This document shows positions 21,491-31,929 of a stretch of 60,000 nt of DNA, one piece after another. The notes under the pieces were generated by a model. It searched no databases and was not told where the DNA came from. It saw nothing but the letters and a program-made list of their open reading frames with translations. The stretch lies in the NCBI RefSeq assembly GCF_030272615.1, contig NC_081410.1:116759140-116819139 (forward strand), given 5' to 3'. A program made the position numbers and the translations under genes. The stretch is from Cryptomeria japonica. Its lineage: Eukaryota > Streptophyta > Pinopsida > Cupressales > Cupressaceae. The stretch's first letter is position 1. Each line of letters begins with the position of its first letter.

Positions 21491-24400
21491 ATGAGTTTTA
21501 CAACAATAAGCCCTACTTACACTATTCCCGTTAGACGAAGCCGTAGAATTAAGTCTTTCCGAGGTTTAACTACTGAGGAGATGGAACCTAATTTGAATAG
21601 CCTTTTTAACGAGGACATGGGTAATTCCTCTAATCCTCTTAATGATGAAGAAGCTCTCTATGAGGTTTCTGAAGAACAACTTTCGAAATTGGATAACCAA
21701 TTTGACAATTTTCGACAATGGATGTCTCAAGAATACCTTGATAGTCAAGCTCTTCCTTTAATTGAGGGTCTAAAACATATGCTTCAAAGTGATAAGAATG
21801 GAATTGATATTTTGCGTGGTATTGCACATATTGTGGGTTCGAATGTGATGCCTATGAAGAGTTGTGCTGAAAATTTGGGTTATACACAACCTCCTACTCA
21901 AGTCAATCATTCTATTCCTTTGATGACTTCTATTGCTAGCATACCTACCTTTACATCAAACATAATGGCTACTTCTACACAAGACATTCCTCCTGTGATC
22001 ACTAGTCATGGGGGCAACCCTTCTTCTTCAATTAATCCTCTTCCTTCATTTAATCCGACTTCTTCATTCATTCCTTCAATGAGTGTCCCTATTATATCTC
22101 CACAAATGAACATGACGCAAGGGGGCAATTCATTCAATCATTCCATTCCTCCTTGTAGTGTTCCTCCTGTCCAATCATCTCCTATGACTAATTATCATAG
22201 AGTCCCACCACCTTACTCTTTACCTTCTTTCAATAACATAACACCTCCATCTCAATCTAACACATCTAATATGAACTCTTCGACTAAAGCGACCATTAAC
22301 AATCTTGCACAAACTGTCTCTTCTTTATAGCAACAAATTGCCTCTATGAATCAATCTAAGTTTAGTGTGCCCACATTTGATGTTGCGAGCCCACTTTCTC
22401 TTGACATTGTTCGAGCTATCCCCCCTAAACATGTTGAAATTCCGCATTTGGAGCTTTATAATGGTAAAGGTGATCCTCTAACACATGTTAAGACTTTTCA
22501 AACAATTTGTACTGATTTTGCTTATGACCAAAGGTTGCTTGCAAAACTATCCACTAGAACATTAAGAGACAAAGCCCTACAATGGTATTGCTCGTTGCCT
22601 TCTTATTCTATTACTTCTTTCGAACAACTTGCAAATGCTTTCATTCAACAATTTCAAAACAATATAAGTCCTAAAGTTACTTTGATTGATTTAATGCATT
22701 GTAAACAAGGTGTTAAAGAAAAAGTGACTGATTTCATTGGTAGATATAAGCATTTGTATGCTCAAATTTCTTTTCCAGTGCCTGACAATGATATTCAAAG
22801 AATCTTTATTTCTACTTTACAAAAAGATATTCGAGACAAACTTCTGTTTTCTGAGTTTACTTCTTTCCAACAGTTATGTACAACTCTTCACAATTATCAA
22901 CTGACTGTGAGTCAAATGGAACAATCACATCCTATGGCTCCGAGTGATAAGGGTGATAGCAGTCAACAACCATTTGGGAAGTTTAAACCGAACAGAGATT
23001 CCATCAAATTCAATGAAAACATCATCAACAACAATGTGAATGCAGCATCAGGTGTGCCTCCTATTTCTAAATTTTTCAAGAAAGAAAGAAAGTATACTCC
23101 TTTGAATGAATCATTGCATAGTATTATGAATAAGTTATTGGAACAAAATGTGCTTACTCTTCCTCCTATAAGACAAATTGATCCTGCAAAGATTACTTCA
23201 CCTTATTTTGATAACAAAGCTTTTTGTCAATTTCATCGTCAGCCTGGGCATGATACTGAAAAATGTTTTTCTTTAAAGGGTAAAATTCAAGATTTGATTG
23301 ATAATAATACTATTTCTGTTTCTGGAGCGAATGATAAAGGCAATACATCTGTAGCTCCTCCTAATCAAAATCTTCAGATTTTCACTGATCCATTACCTTC
23401 TCATACCTCTAATGCAATTGAGGCTAATGATTCCTCTCTCTCATCTGATGGTCTTATGTCTATGACTCCGAATGTGATTAACTTTGTAGAGCAGCAAGAA
23501 AACCCTAAAGAACCTTCCATCACATTTGATTCTAGTGAAACCATTAGAGCACCTGATGGTCCTTTATACATAGTTGCAAAAGTCAAGAATACACCTTGCC
23601 GTGGAGTGCTTATTGATCCTTCGTGCATGATTAATGTTATTACTGAAGAATTTCTTTTTACTTTGCAATTGAATCAAGTGATTTATGACAAAATAGATGT
23701 GATTGTGAAATTATTTGATGCATTTTCTTCTCCTGCAATTGGTTCTATTACATTGCCTATTGAGGTCCATAACAAATCCCTTGATGTGAACTTTGCTATT
23801 ATTCCATCTTCCGAACAATTTCGTGTGAAGCTTGGCTATCCTTGGCTATCTTCCATGAAAGCTATTGCTTCTCCTATTCACAAGTGTTTGAAATTTCCCC
23901 ATAATGGTGAAGTTGTTACTGTCAATCATAGTCTCTTTAAACCAGCTGAAAGAACTTCTAGCGTTCCTATTGATTACTTTTGGCCTAAACAATTCCAATC
24001 TCTTCCTCCGCGAAGTGATCATCTTTTCAAATCTTATCAAAAGTGGAAAACATATATGATCCTATCTTTAAGTGAACCTAGAACACCTAAACTTGATATT
24101 CCTATCATTCTTGAGAAGGAAGTTCTTCCTTTGAAAGATAAAACTAATGTCTTTCCTCAAGAAGATTCCCAACCCATCCCTATGGATGTGACTATGTCTA
24201 TATCTAATAAACTTCCTAAAAGTAGACCTATCCCTCCTCGTCATGATGGACTTGGTCTCCTTCCTAAACCAAAAATTCCTCGTTTATATGGAGCAGTTCC
24301 TCCTCCGTCCTTTTATAGAGAGAAGAGACCTTCTTCTTCTCCTATTGTCCAGCCTAAGAGACCACAACCTAAACACCCAAGTGCTAAGGATGAGAACATT

Positions 24401-24832
24401 CCTCCTCCTCAATCTTCTCAACTTCCTACTAAGACTAGACGAAATCGTTCTGCACGTGAACACCGACAAAAGCGTCGTCTTAGAGCTCAAGCAGCTGCTT
24501 CTCAAACTTTGCAATCTCCAAAAACACCTTCAACAAGTATTATTCCATTTTCTCCTCAGCCGGACATTGAGCCTAAATCTCCTAAACATAAGATGCATGA
24601 TGGTTTTGATCTTGTGCGAGTTAAAGAGCCTATTTTTATAAATCTTGATGATGATATAGATGAAAATGTTATTCATGATGAAAATGTTACTCCTCTTGCT
24701 TCTGATAGTGAATATGAACTTGTTGATATTGATAACCATTTATCTAATGAATTTTCTAATGCACTTATCCTAGCTCCTAGACAAGAACAATGTGGCTCGG
24801 AACATGAACATAGCCTTGTTTGGATCTTGTGA
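21491..24832 (+). pseudogene. Gag-protease ORF of E4, one nonsense break
   Basis: A single frame of 1,114 codons from ATG 21491 to the stop at 24830-24832 has one in-frame TAG at 22328. Codons 1-279 form a Pro/Ser-rich, low-complexity N-terminus. A Ty3/gypsy capsid domain (retrotransposon gag) follows at about 22430-22920, with KALQWYCSLPSY and FEQLANAFIQQF. A zinc-knuckle-like site CQFHRQPGHDTEKC lies near 23226-23267. A protease-like fold at about 23530-23890 has LIDPSCMINVITEEF where D-S/T-G would be expected, and LGYPWLSSMKAI as its second part. The tail is Pro/Arg-rich, then acidic. Because DPS replaces the normal triad, proteolytic activity is doubtful. Gag would form the particle; RT and integrase must come from elsewhere. 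Confidence 0.88.
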
Positions 24833-25658
24833 TAGCTCCATCTGTTGTGTTGGATGTTCCTCCTCTAGCATGTTCCCTGCCTTCCCGAAACATTGATCAG
24901 CAAGATCGGGGGGTAGATGACGTGCTAGACTAGTTTCATTAGCATAGCAGATTCTTTCCCCCTCTCTTTTGTTACTTCTTCTATATGTTACTCTCATTCT
25001 TCTATTTGTTGTCCTTAGTGTTGTCTACTTGAGGATGATGCAAAGCATTGAGATCTCTCGATCTCTCTCATGTTGACTCAAAAGACACATGTGTTCCCTT
25101 CTTCTAGGTGACCTTCCTTGATTGGGGAATGAAGAACAATTATGCATACATACATATGATATATATACATGAATTATCATACAGCATACTGACCCCGAGG
25201 AAAGCGAAGTCACCTCGTGCTTTGTGTTTTGTGTCTATTATCCTTGGGTTTATCTCACACTTGGGGGCTAAATCCTTGCGATAACGTGCTCCTTTCCTTT
25301 CTCATTTCTTATGTGTATCACTACGTTAAAACAATCACCCCCGGTGAGGCGTGTGCGATCGCTTTAACATAGGGGGGCATACACCCCATCTATCCTTTCT
25401 AGATACTTGAAAATTTCTTGGCAAACTTAGCTTTGCCTTGAAAATTTTTGATATCTTTCTTGCATGACTCATAGTGAGGGAACCTTACTACCGACAGTCA
25501 TGGTTCTCCCTCATGATCTTCCCTTTTACTTTGTCAATCGAAGTAGTAAGATCCTTAGTCCACTGGGGGCTTGGTGTGTCTTGCCTCCTTGATGTGGTGA
25601 AAGTCTTTCAATGTTGTTTCCTTGTACTTTACCGGAAGTATGAGCATACATACTCCCG
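24833..25658 (+). other. E4 non-coding stretch after the gag-protease gene
   Basis: No gene is supported. In a full gypsy element RT, RNase H and integrase would lie here; no trace of their motifs is visible in any frame. The words GGGGGCTAAATCC (25263) and GTGGGGGCTAAATG (25664) look like PPT-related copies. Confidence 0.65.
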
Positions 25659-25660
25659 CT

Positions 25661-25675
25661 AAAGTGGGGGCTAAA
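25661..25675 (+). promoter_or_regulatory. Polypurine tract of E4
   Basis: AAAGTGGGGGCTAAA directly precedes the 3' LTR start TGTAGCG. It is purine-rich apart from two T and one C. Confidence 0.85.
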
Positions 25676-26893
25676 TGTAGCGTCCTAAAATTGCGACACT
25701 TGCAATTTCGACTACATTTCGGTCTTCACGATGGCAACGCAACACGCAACCTGAATGGAGACCCCGAAACCTGATTACGACACTGAAAACTGCATTTTCT
25801 AGCACCCTGGCCTGAACCTCCTTGCACCCTGCTGTCCCGGGAGGTGGGACCAGAGCGCCCAGCGCCCTGGTCCCCAGGACCATGGCGCCCAGCACCCTGG
25901 TATCTGGGTCCTATTTTGGGCCCGGTCTCCTAAGGGGTCTCGGGTCTTTTTGTTTGCAAATTGGAAATTAAACTTTCCTGGTCGGCCTAAGGTCGGGAAA
26001 ATCAGTCTATCAGCCCTAAATGACAAGTATATAAACTACATTTTCCTCTTTCATTCGATATGATGGAAAATGCGTGGAAACTATACTCAAGCATTCAAGC
26101 ATTCAAGCATTCCTTCAAGCAATTGATCATTTCAAGTCTCCATTCAAGGCTAAGTGTTGCATTCAAGACAAGGATTCAACCATTGAAGAGGAGATCACAT
26201 ACAACATACTACAACAACATACAACATCTATACCTTCGCACATAAGGATACAAACATCCTTAGAACAAGGTATTAGTACTTGTTTTACAGTCATTTACAT
26301 TTACAGCACTTGCTCATTTCTTGGTTAATTCCAAAACCGGGGTTTGACCTAAAGGCAAACCCCTAATCCCTAACCCCCCAATCGTCTTTGCTTTTCTGTG
26401 TGTAGGTTGCAGGTACGTGGCTGAAATTGAAGATCTGGAATCCTTGTGCAGAGACGAACAGATCCTCCTTCGTTTCGCGGATTTTTCGGAGGACCGTGGC
26501 GCACGGGCGCCATCGTCCCGACAATTTTTGCTCAAATTTGCAGGACAGCGCCATATCGACATTTTACTGCTAATTCCAGGTCCGCAGCTTCATACTGTAT
26601 CCCTATCTCAGTTTATAAGCGAATCTTGGTCATTTTCTATGCATTCCTCGCTTAATTCTTCTATGCACATTCTTTACAAAAGAGGGTAGCCTTGCTGTCT
26701 TAACCCTTGAAACTCATTTAGCATCCAATCTTGCATTGTGTGGGATTGGATCTTGTGGGTTTCAACCCCTCTTTTGAATGTAAAGTCTCTCCCCTAAGTG
26801 AAAACCATCAACCCTAGCGAACCTCCCTTCTCTCTCCTCAGAGTTGGAAGAGGGGAGAACAACTAGGGTTCGATCGCGATTTTCCGCTTTACA
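25676..26893 (+). repeat. 3' LTR of E4
   Basis: This 1,218-base copy pairs with 19091-20309 and has a TATA box at 26028-26035. It is followed by the TSD GTCAC. Confidence 0.95.
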
Positions 26894-26898
26894 GTCAC
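26894..26898. other. Right TSD of E4 (GTCAC)
   Basis: Identical to 19086-19090. Removing E4 and one copy rejoins the E3 gag frame. Confidence 0.95.
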
Positions 26899-27661
26899 CT
26901 CCTCCCATAAGATCCAAAGAATCAATGCATTCATCACTGATTCCCCTCAAAAATATCAACTTGACGGAATCTTCATTTAGAGTACTGTGTTTGGACTTTT
27001 TGACACTAAACAAAAACCTCTCTAGATAATCTTCAAGATTCTCATCTTCTTCTCGTGTCATTCTAAAGATATCATCCCCATGACGATTAGTGCCTCTACA
27101 ATAATCTTTATATTTTGCAATAAACAACCGTTTCATCTCATCCCATGTATTGATTGTGCTACTACCCAAGCTCACGAACCATCTTAAAGATGATTCCTTC
27201 AAGGTTGCATGAAATATTTTGAGTCTATGGGCATTTGTAGTATAGTAAAAACTTCTACAGAGAACATCAAACTCAAACAGAAATGTGTTTGGATCCTCTA
27301 TCACCAATCCATAGAATTTAGGAAGGGAAGATGCTGGAATGTTCTTGAGATTAGCATTATCATGTTGATTAGATATAGGGAACTCAAACGTTGGGTCTGG
27401 TGGTGGTGGTGGATTATTTCCACCAGGAGGTGGGTTTCCTTGCATCGGATTTGTGGGGGTTATTACTATATGAAATTCTTCTTCTTGAGGTCCAAAGAGG
27501 AACTGAAGACTACCTTCTTGGAATTTAGATTCAGGGTGGTTCAAATTCTCTGGGGTTTGGTAAAGTTCAGCAAAAGGATTTATTTCTGGGAAATTATTTT
27601 CTACATGATTAGGATGACTGGGCACAAATCTACCTCGAACATCTCTTCTTCGCTTATGCAT
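26894..27661 (-). pseudogene. E3 gag, N-terminal half
   Basis: The frame starts at ATG 27661 (MHKRRRDVRGRF) and is open to the E4 insertion. The capsid domain is clear: LPKFYGLVIEDPNTFLFEF, SSLRWFVSLGSS and DEMKRLFIAKYKDY at about 27050-27350, then LEDYLERFLF. Gag would assemble the virus-like particle. The gene is inactive because E4 lies in it; the C-terminal half is at 18245-19085. The region 27662-27756 between it and the PBS shows nothing further. Confidence 0.9.
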
Positions 27662-27756
27662 GCAAATTCATGAAATTTTTTGAACAATTAGGTATGCCAA
27701 AAAAAACAATTAACTGAAATTGAAAAGATAATAACCATAACAGGTTCTTAGTTTGA

Positions 27757-27780
27757 CACCATCCCTAACAACGACGCCAA
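27757..27780 (-). promoter_or_regulatory. Primer binding site of E3
   Basis: The minus strand reads TTGGCGTCGTTGTTAGGGAT just after the LTR end TGAACA and a short T run. It closely resembles the TGGCGCCGTTG primer site of Athila-type elements. Confidence 0.8.
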
Positions 27781-27783
27781 AAA

Positions 27784-28023
27784 TGTTCACCCCAACGATA
27801 AGAATAATAACTCTAATTGAAGTCTCAACCCGAAGTTTGCACATTCATTTGGTAAAGTCACTATTTCCATAGCTAGTGTTCATTTGATTGTCAACCCAGG
27901 GACATAATAATTAAAATGGGTATGCACTATATATGGACAAGTTTGATAACATCTCATGGGGTTAATTCAAGGAATTTCAAAAGAAAATACATGCTAGAGA
28001 GCGTATACCTATAGAATTAGTCA
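27784..28023 (-). repeat. 5' LTR of E3 (right boundary inferred)
   Basis: The LTR end, GGGTGAACA on the minus strand, is fixed by the PBS. The other boundary is placed near 28023, because E5 ORF B coding sequence starts within about ten bases. That makes it only about 240 bases, short for this group, so a deletion is possible. No partner LTR is in the window to test this. Confidence 0.5.
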
Positions 28024-28975
28024 ACTGATATGAGAAGACAATTTGTTTTATGGTGGATACTGACACCTATATGATGGAAGAAGTTATCCCTTGAACCACA
28101 TGGGTATTACCTATGGGATATGAGGTAGACAAGGATCTACTCATTTCTTATTCCAACAATAAGTTAGAGAAACTGATGGATATCACTGCAGAGAGATTTG
28201 GGACTTACAAAGAAAAATCTCTACAAGTCCACTCTAAGTTGCAGAAACCAGTAATTGCTAAGAAAATAAGGAAGGAGGTTCAAGAATTTCTTGAGCAGAT
28301 AGGTTTCACAAAGGAGCAGATAGTAGAAACAAAGGCATCATTCAGATCCAAGAAGAGATTAACAAGAATGTTAATAGGAGAGATCGAATCGGTCCAAAAG
28401 GAGACTGAGATTTTGATTAAGAAGGCTTTAGGTCTCATCTCGGATGAAGATGAAGAAAAATATGAACAAGTTCAGGAGGATAGTTCTCAAAAGCTAAAGT
28501 CAGAAGAAATTCCTAAAGGTGTTAAGATCACAAATTTTGAACCGGATAACAAGTATATGAATGATGATTTGATTGATACTAAACTGATATTTATTCCTGA
28601 TGATAACACCAGAGATAATGTTGATAATACTATTGATCCTATAGATGTACCTGATGTTGATGTTCAAATGTTTGAACAATATGAGAAACAAGAGGAACAA
28701 GTGGAGAAGCAAACTGAAGAAAAGAGCTTTGATGAGCAACTGGTGAACACATAGCCTACTGATAATAAAATTCCATCGGTAAGTGTAAATGTTGATAATA
28801 GTCAAAAGGAAAAGACTGATGAGCAAGTACTGGTGAATGAACAAAATGTGGAGACACAACCACCACCGGTCAAGGACATCGGTGAGGGAGAGAAGACAAA
28901 ATAAGATAAGACCGTGAAGGAGAAAGAAAAGGTAGAGAAAATGGAGACAAAGGAGAAGAAAATAATTGATGATGA
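28024..28975 (+). pseudogene. ORF B of E5, middle part
   Basis: The frame begins with YEKTICFMVDTDTYM, matching YKDDICFEADTDYCYV of E2 ORF B. It continues after an in-frame TGA near 28093 through PMGYEVDKDLLISYSNNKL and a long Lys/Glu-rich coiled coil. Stops at 28752 and near 28903 break it. At 28976 the E6 LTR interrupts it; the frame resumes at 37542 with DDSMSIKGPIDME. The role is unknown, as for ORF B of E2. Confidence 0.75.
28971..28975. other. Left TSD of E6 (GATGA)
   Basis: The five bases precede the LTR start TGTTGGC. The right copy is TATGA at 37537-37541, one mismatch. The ORF B frame of E5 reads through once E6 and one copy are removed, which supports the call. Confidence 0.8.
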
Positions 28976-30093
28976 TGTTGGCTTGATGATGATTTTTGTG
29001 TTTGATGAATTCATGTGTTGTCATTGATGGAACATCTGTTTTGATTGTTATAGTCATCTTAGTTAAGGTAAACTAGTATTATATGTATAGTGGAAGTCTA
29101 ACCGGTATATTTGAGTCATTGTATAGTTAACTGTTATATGTAGATAAGTCAATCGGTTTTGATCAGTTCCAAACTTACCAGTTTTGAGATGCAGCACACA
29201 AAGTCAAGGAGGAGCATGGAGACAATCACCCAGTATGAATTGAAAGTGAATCAGTATGTGAGTTAATATTTTATTCGAAGTGGTCAACACTGAACCGGTA
29301 TCGATGTTCTTACCGGTTTTCCTAGTTTGTGTGATGAGTTATTACCGATTGTGATGTGTTATCACCGACTAACACTATGGTGGTGATTTGTGTCATGTTA
29401 AGAAAGATTGTCTTGATTCATTAAACCTAGGAAATTGTCAGGGGGCGACATGAAAATTAATATGTATATAAAGACATTGTGACGAGTTTTTTCATATAGA
29501 AGATACAAGTTATGATATGAGTTGTAGAAGAGACGATTTGTTAAAGGAATTGCTGAGTATGTTGATGATATGGTAATGTATGCATAGAAAAGGATCTAAA
29601 CCAGCAAAAGGTGCTATTCTTAGATCAATCCCAATGTTGTTCTCTAACCACTACAATAGTAAAATCCCTTAATCGGGTAAGCTCTAACAATCTTCTTTGT
29701 ATAAATCCTCTAACAAGGTGATTCATTAACTTGGATCTAAATCCTCCACTGAGGTTACCTTTAACCAGGTATAGCTCCTAACAGGGCTTGAGATCTCTAA
29801 TAGGATCTTTTTTTAACAGAGCATTTGTAGACCTTAACCAGACAATTATCTATACTACAGATAGTTAACTTGTGAGTTCCATCTCACCGTGGTTTTTCCC
29901 AATTTGTTTTTCCACGTATAAATATTTATGTTATGGTGAATGTTTTGCTTGTGGTGAATAATTTAATAACACTTTGGATTATATGCAAAGTCATTGGTAA
30001 ATTGGTTAAATGTTTTTACCGGTCTGCAATTAAAGTGTTACTAATTTTTTTTCACTGATTCACCCCCCCTATCAGTGTTTTATAAGTTTATCA
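28976..30093 (+). repeat. 5' LTR of E6
   Basis: The LTR is 1,118 bases, starts TGTTGGCTTGATGATG and ends TTTATCA. A TATA box (TATATAAAG) lies at about 29464-29472. Downstream of it, at 29689-29870, is a tandem hairpin array with CTAAC loops. It pairs with 36406-37536 but has visibly diverged. Confidence 0.9.
29689..29870. repeat. Hairpin array in the E6 5' LTR
   Basis: Successive 15-25 base units share a TAAC-type loop flanked by complementary bases. Examples are GATC...TCTAATAG...GATC near 29792 and AGCTC-CTAACA-GGGCT near 29775, the latter with one G-U pair. The better preserved copy is in the 3' LTR. Confidence 0.7.
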
Positions 30094-30095
30094 AT

Positions 30096-30107
30096 TGGTA
30101 TGAGATT
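30096..30107 (+). promoter_or_regulatory. Degenerate primer binding site of E6
   Basis: TGGTATGAGATT follows the LTR end after AT. It matches the iMet site TGGTATCAGAGC in most positions; the changes point to an old element. Confidence 0.8.
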
Positions 30108-30155
30108 CTGACTTCCTCGAGTCTTAACCACTCGGAAGGAAACCCTAAAGCCATC

Positions 30156-31450
30156 ATGAGGGAAATGAGTTACAGAGAACTCTCACACCAGCTTGCAAAG
30201 ACTGAACAGATCTTTGAGGAGTTCAAGGTGATATACAAGGCTTCACAAGGAAAGAGAAGAGAGTTGATAGAGCAACTAATGGAAATATCTGAAAATAATT
30301 CATCAAATGAAGCTAACGTGGATGCACTAGCCCATGAAGTGGAAAAACTGAATAAAGACAAGTCAAATGTAAGAAAGGAACTTGAAGCTTTAACCATTAG
30401 AATGAATCAAGAGTTGGAAAATAGGAGAAGTGCTGAAGACTAGATCAAAGATAAGGAGCATGAAATCTTCAAGTTGAATCAGGAAGTTGATACCTTGCAT
30501 GCTTATTTGCATGATGAAAAGGAAGAAAAAGAAGACATACAAGCAGATCTAGATATAGCTATGTCTCTTAGAGAGACCCTGATGAAAATGAATGAAGATC
30601 TTACAAAGGAACTTGCTGAGGCTAATGAGAATATTGCCAAATTCGATAAGAGTTCTTCAATGCTTAATGAGTAGATACAATCTCAAAGGATGAACAAAGA
30701 TACAACTGGGCTGGCTACTCTACATTTGAAAAAGGTGAAACTTCTAGTACAAAGGTCAACTTGCATAAAGATAAACCGAAACCTAAAGTTGAAAAACCCA
30801 CTGGTAAGAAATCTTACAAACTTGTTTGTTTTAACTGTCACAAATCAGGACATACTGCAAATGTGTGTAGAAGCAGATTTGAGGAAAACACCGGTTATAG
30901 ACCTAACACTAGAAATGTGTCTAGGAGATTTGAAGGTTATTTTTATACATGCAATGTGTATGGGCATATATCAGTTGAATGCAGATTTGGAGAAAATAAC
31001 CCAGCATCTCATATGAGCCCAAGACATGTTAGTGATTGGAGAGGGAATTACGACAACCGGAGAAACATGAATTGGAAAAAAGCCTATGTTAACCGGTTTA
31101 GTCCCTATGAGATGGAGAAAGTAGCTAATGTGATTTGCACAATTTGCAACAACTATTGACATGTGGCTATGAACTACAGAAGAAGAACAAGAAGAGGCAA
31201 TGCAGGACCCTGGAGAGCATCTGGAATTGCTTGCTATCATTGTCATAAACCGTGACACATTGATAAGTTTTGCAAAAAGAAAAAGAATCAACCAGTAAGT
31301 CACTCTATAGATCTAAAAGGGAAGAAGACAATAGATGTTGAAGAAACCAAAGAGGAGATGAATAGGATTTGGAAAAACAAAAGTGAGGACAAGCCATCGA
31401 AAGAACCCAATACTTCACCTAGTGTGGAGAATCTTACACTGACAAACTAA
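30156..31450 (+). pseudogene. ORF A of E6: coiled-coil, zinc-knuckle Gag-like protein, broken
   Basis: Starting at ATG 30156 (MREMSYRELSHQ), the first 170 residues are coiled coil rich in Glu, Lys and Leu. In-frame TAGs lie at 30441 and 30672. A one-base loss near 30710 moves the frame; knuckles then appear as CFNCHKSGHTANVC near 30825, a degenerate CNVYGHISVEC near 30950, and further decayed ones to about 31275. The tail has EEMNRIWKNKSEDK, matching the tail of E2 ORF A. It follows the PBS, as gag should. Function by family: probable nucleocapsid-type Gag. Confidence 0.8.
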
Positions 31451-31929
31451 GCTTCTCAACAAGCTCAGGGGGAGCATATCAGTAAATCCATTTTCGGACC
31501 CCTTGAAGAAAGTATGGTAAGTAAATTTTGCATTTTGAGTTGAAAAATAAGAATTTTGATATTGCTATCAATCAATTTCTAAGGACTATCAATCGGTTAG
31601 TATACCTATCAGTAAAGGCAAATATGTCAAGTGGTAACTAGGGTTTTTCACCCTATCGATAGTGCAATAAATGGAATAGGTCAAGTAAATAAAAAGCAAC
31701 TTTGCTAAGTCATTTTTACCTTATTGCATTTTTTGAGCACTTGTAGAGCGGAACAAAGCATTCTCAATAGATTGTGAATGGATTCGAACAATGGATTGAG
31801 GAGTTGGATCGGATTTGAGAAAAGTAAAGCAAATTGAGTGTGCAAGAAAGAGAGCAACCATAAACCCTAGAAGTGTGAAGGAAACAAGGTATTTGGTCAA
31901 TCTACTCTGTTGAATCAAAGTTATTTGGA
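31451..31929. other. E6 spacer between ORF A and ORF B
   Basis: No gene is supported. A GGGGGAGCATATC run near 31470 is the only notable word. As in E2, pol is absent from this position. Confidence 0.6.

Larger units (their letters stand above)
19091..26893 (+). mobile_element. E4: gag-protease-only LTR element inserted in E3 gag
   Basis: This is a complete element of 7,803 bases with two similar LTRs, a PBS-like site, a long leader, a single gag-protease frame, a PPT and TSD GTCAC. There is no reverse transcriptase or integrase, and about 840 non-coding bases follow the gene. It is therefore non-autonomous. Its frame has only one nonsense break, so it is among the youngest insertions here. 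It lies antisense to E3 and interrupts its gag. Confidence 0.95.
12376..28023 (-). mobile_element. E3: Athila-like Ty3/gypsy element, split by E4
   Basis: The element reads right to left: a partial 5' LTR (27784 to about 28023), PBS, gag, protease, reverse transcriptase, RNase H, integrase, then an extra ORF after integrase. The protease core DLGA, the PBS TTGGCGTCGTTG and the extra post-pol gene are typical of the Athila group. E4 splits gag at 19090/26894. The 3' end and 3' LTR are not visible. E2 abuts at 12375 and probably inserted into E3, so the rest should be left of the window. Coding parts are heavily decayed. Confidence 0.8.
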
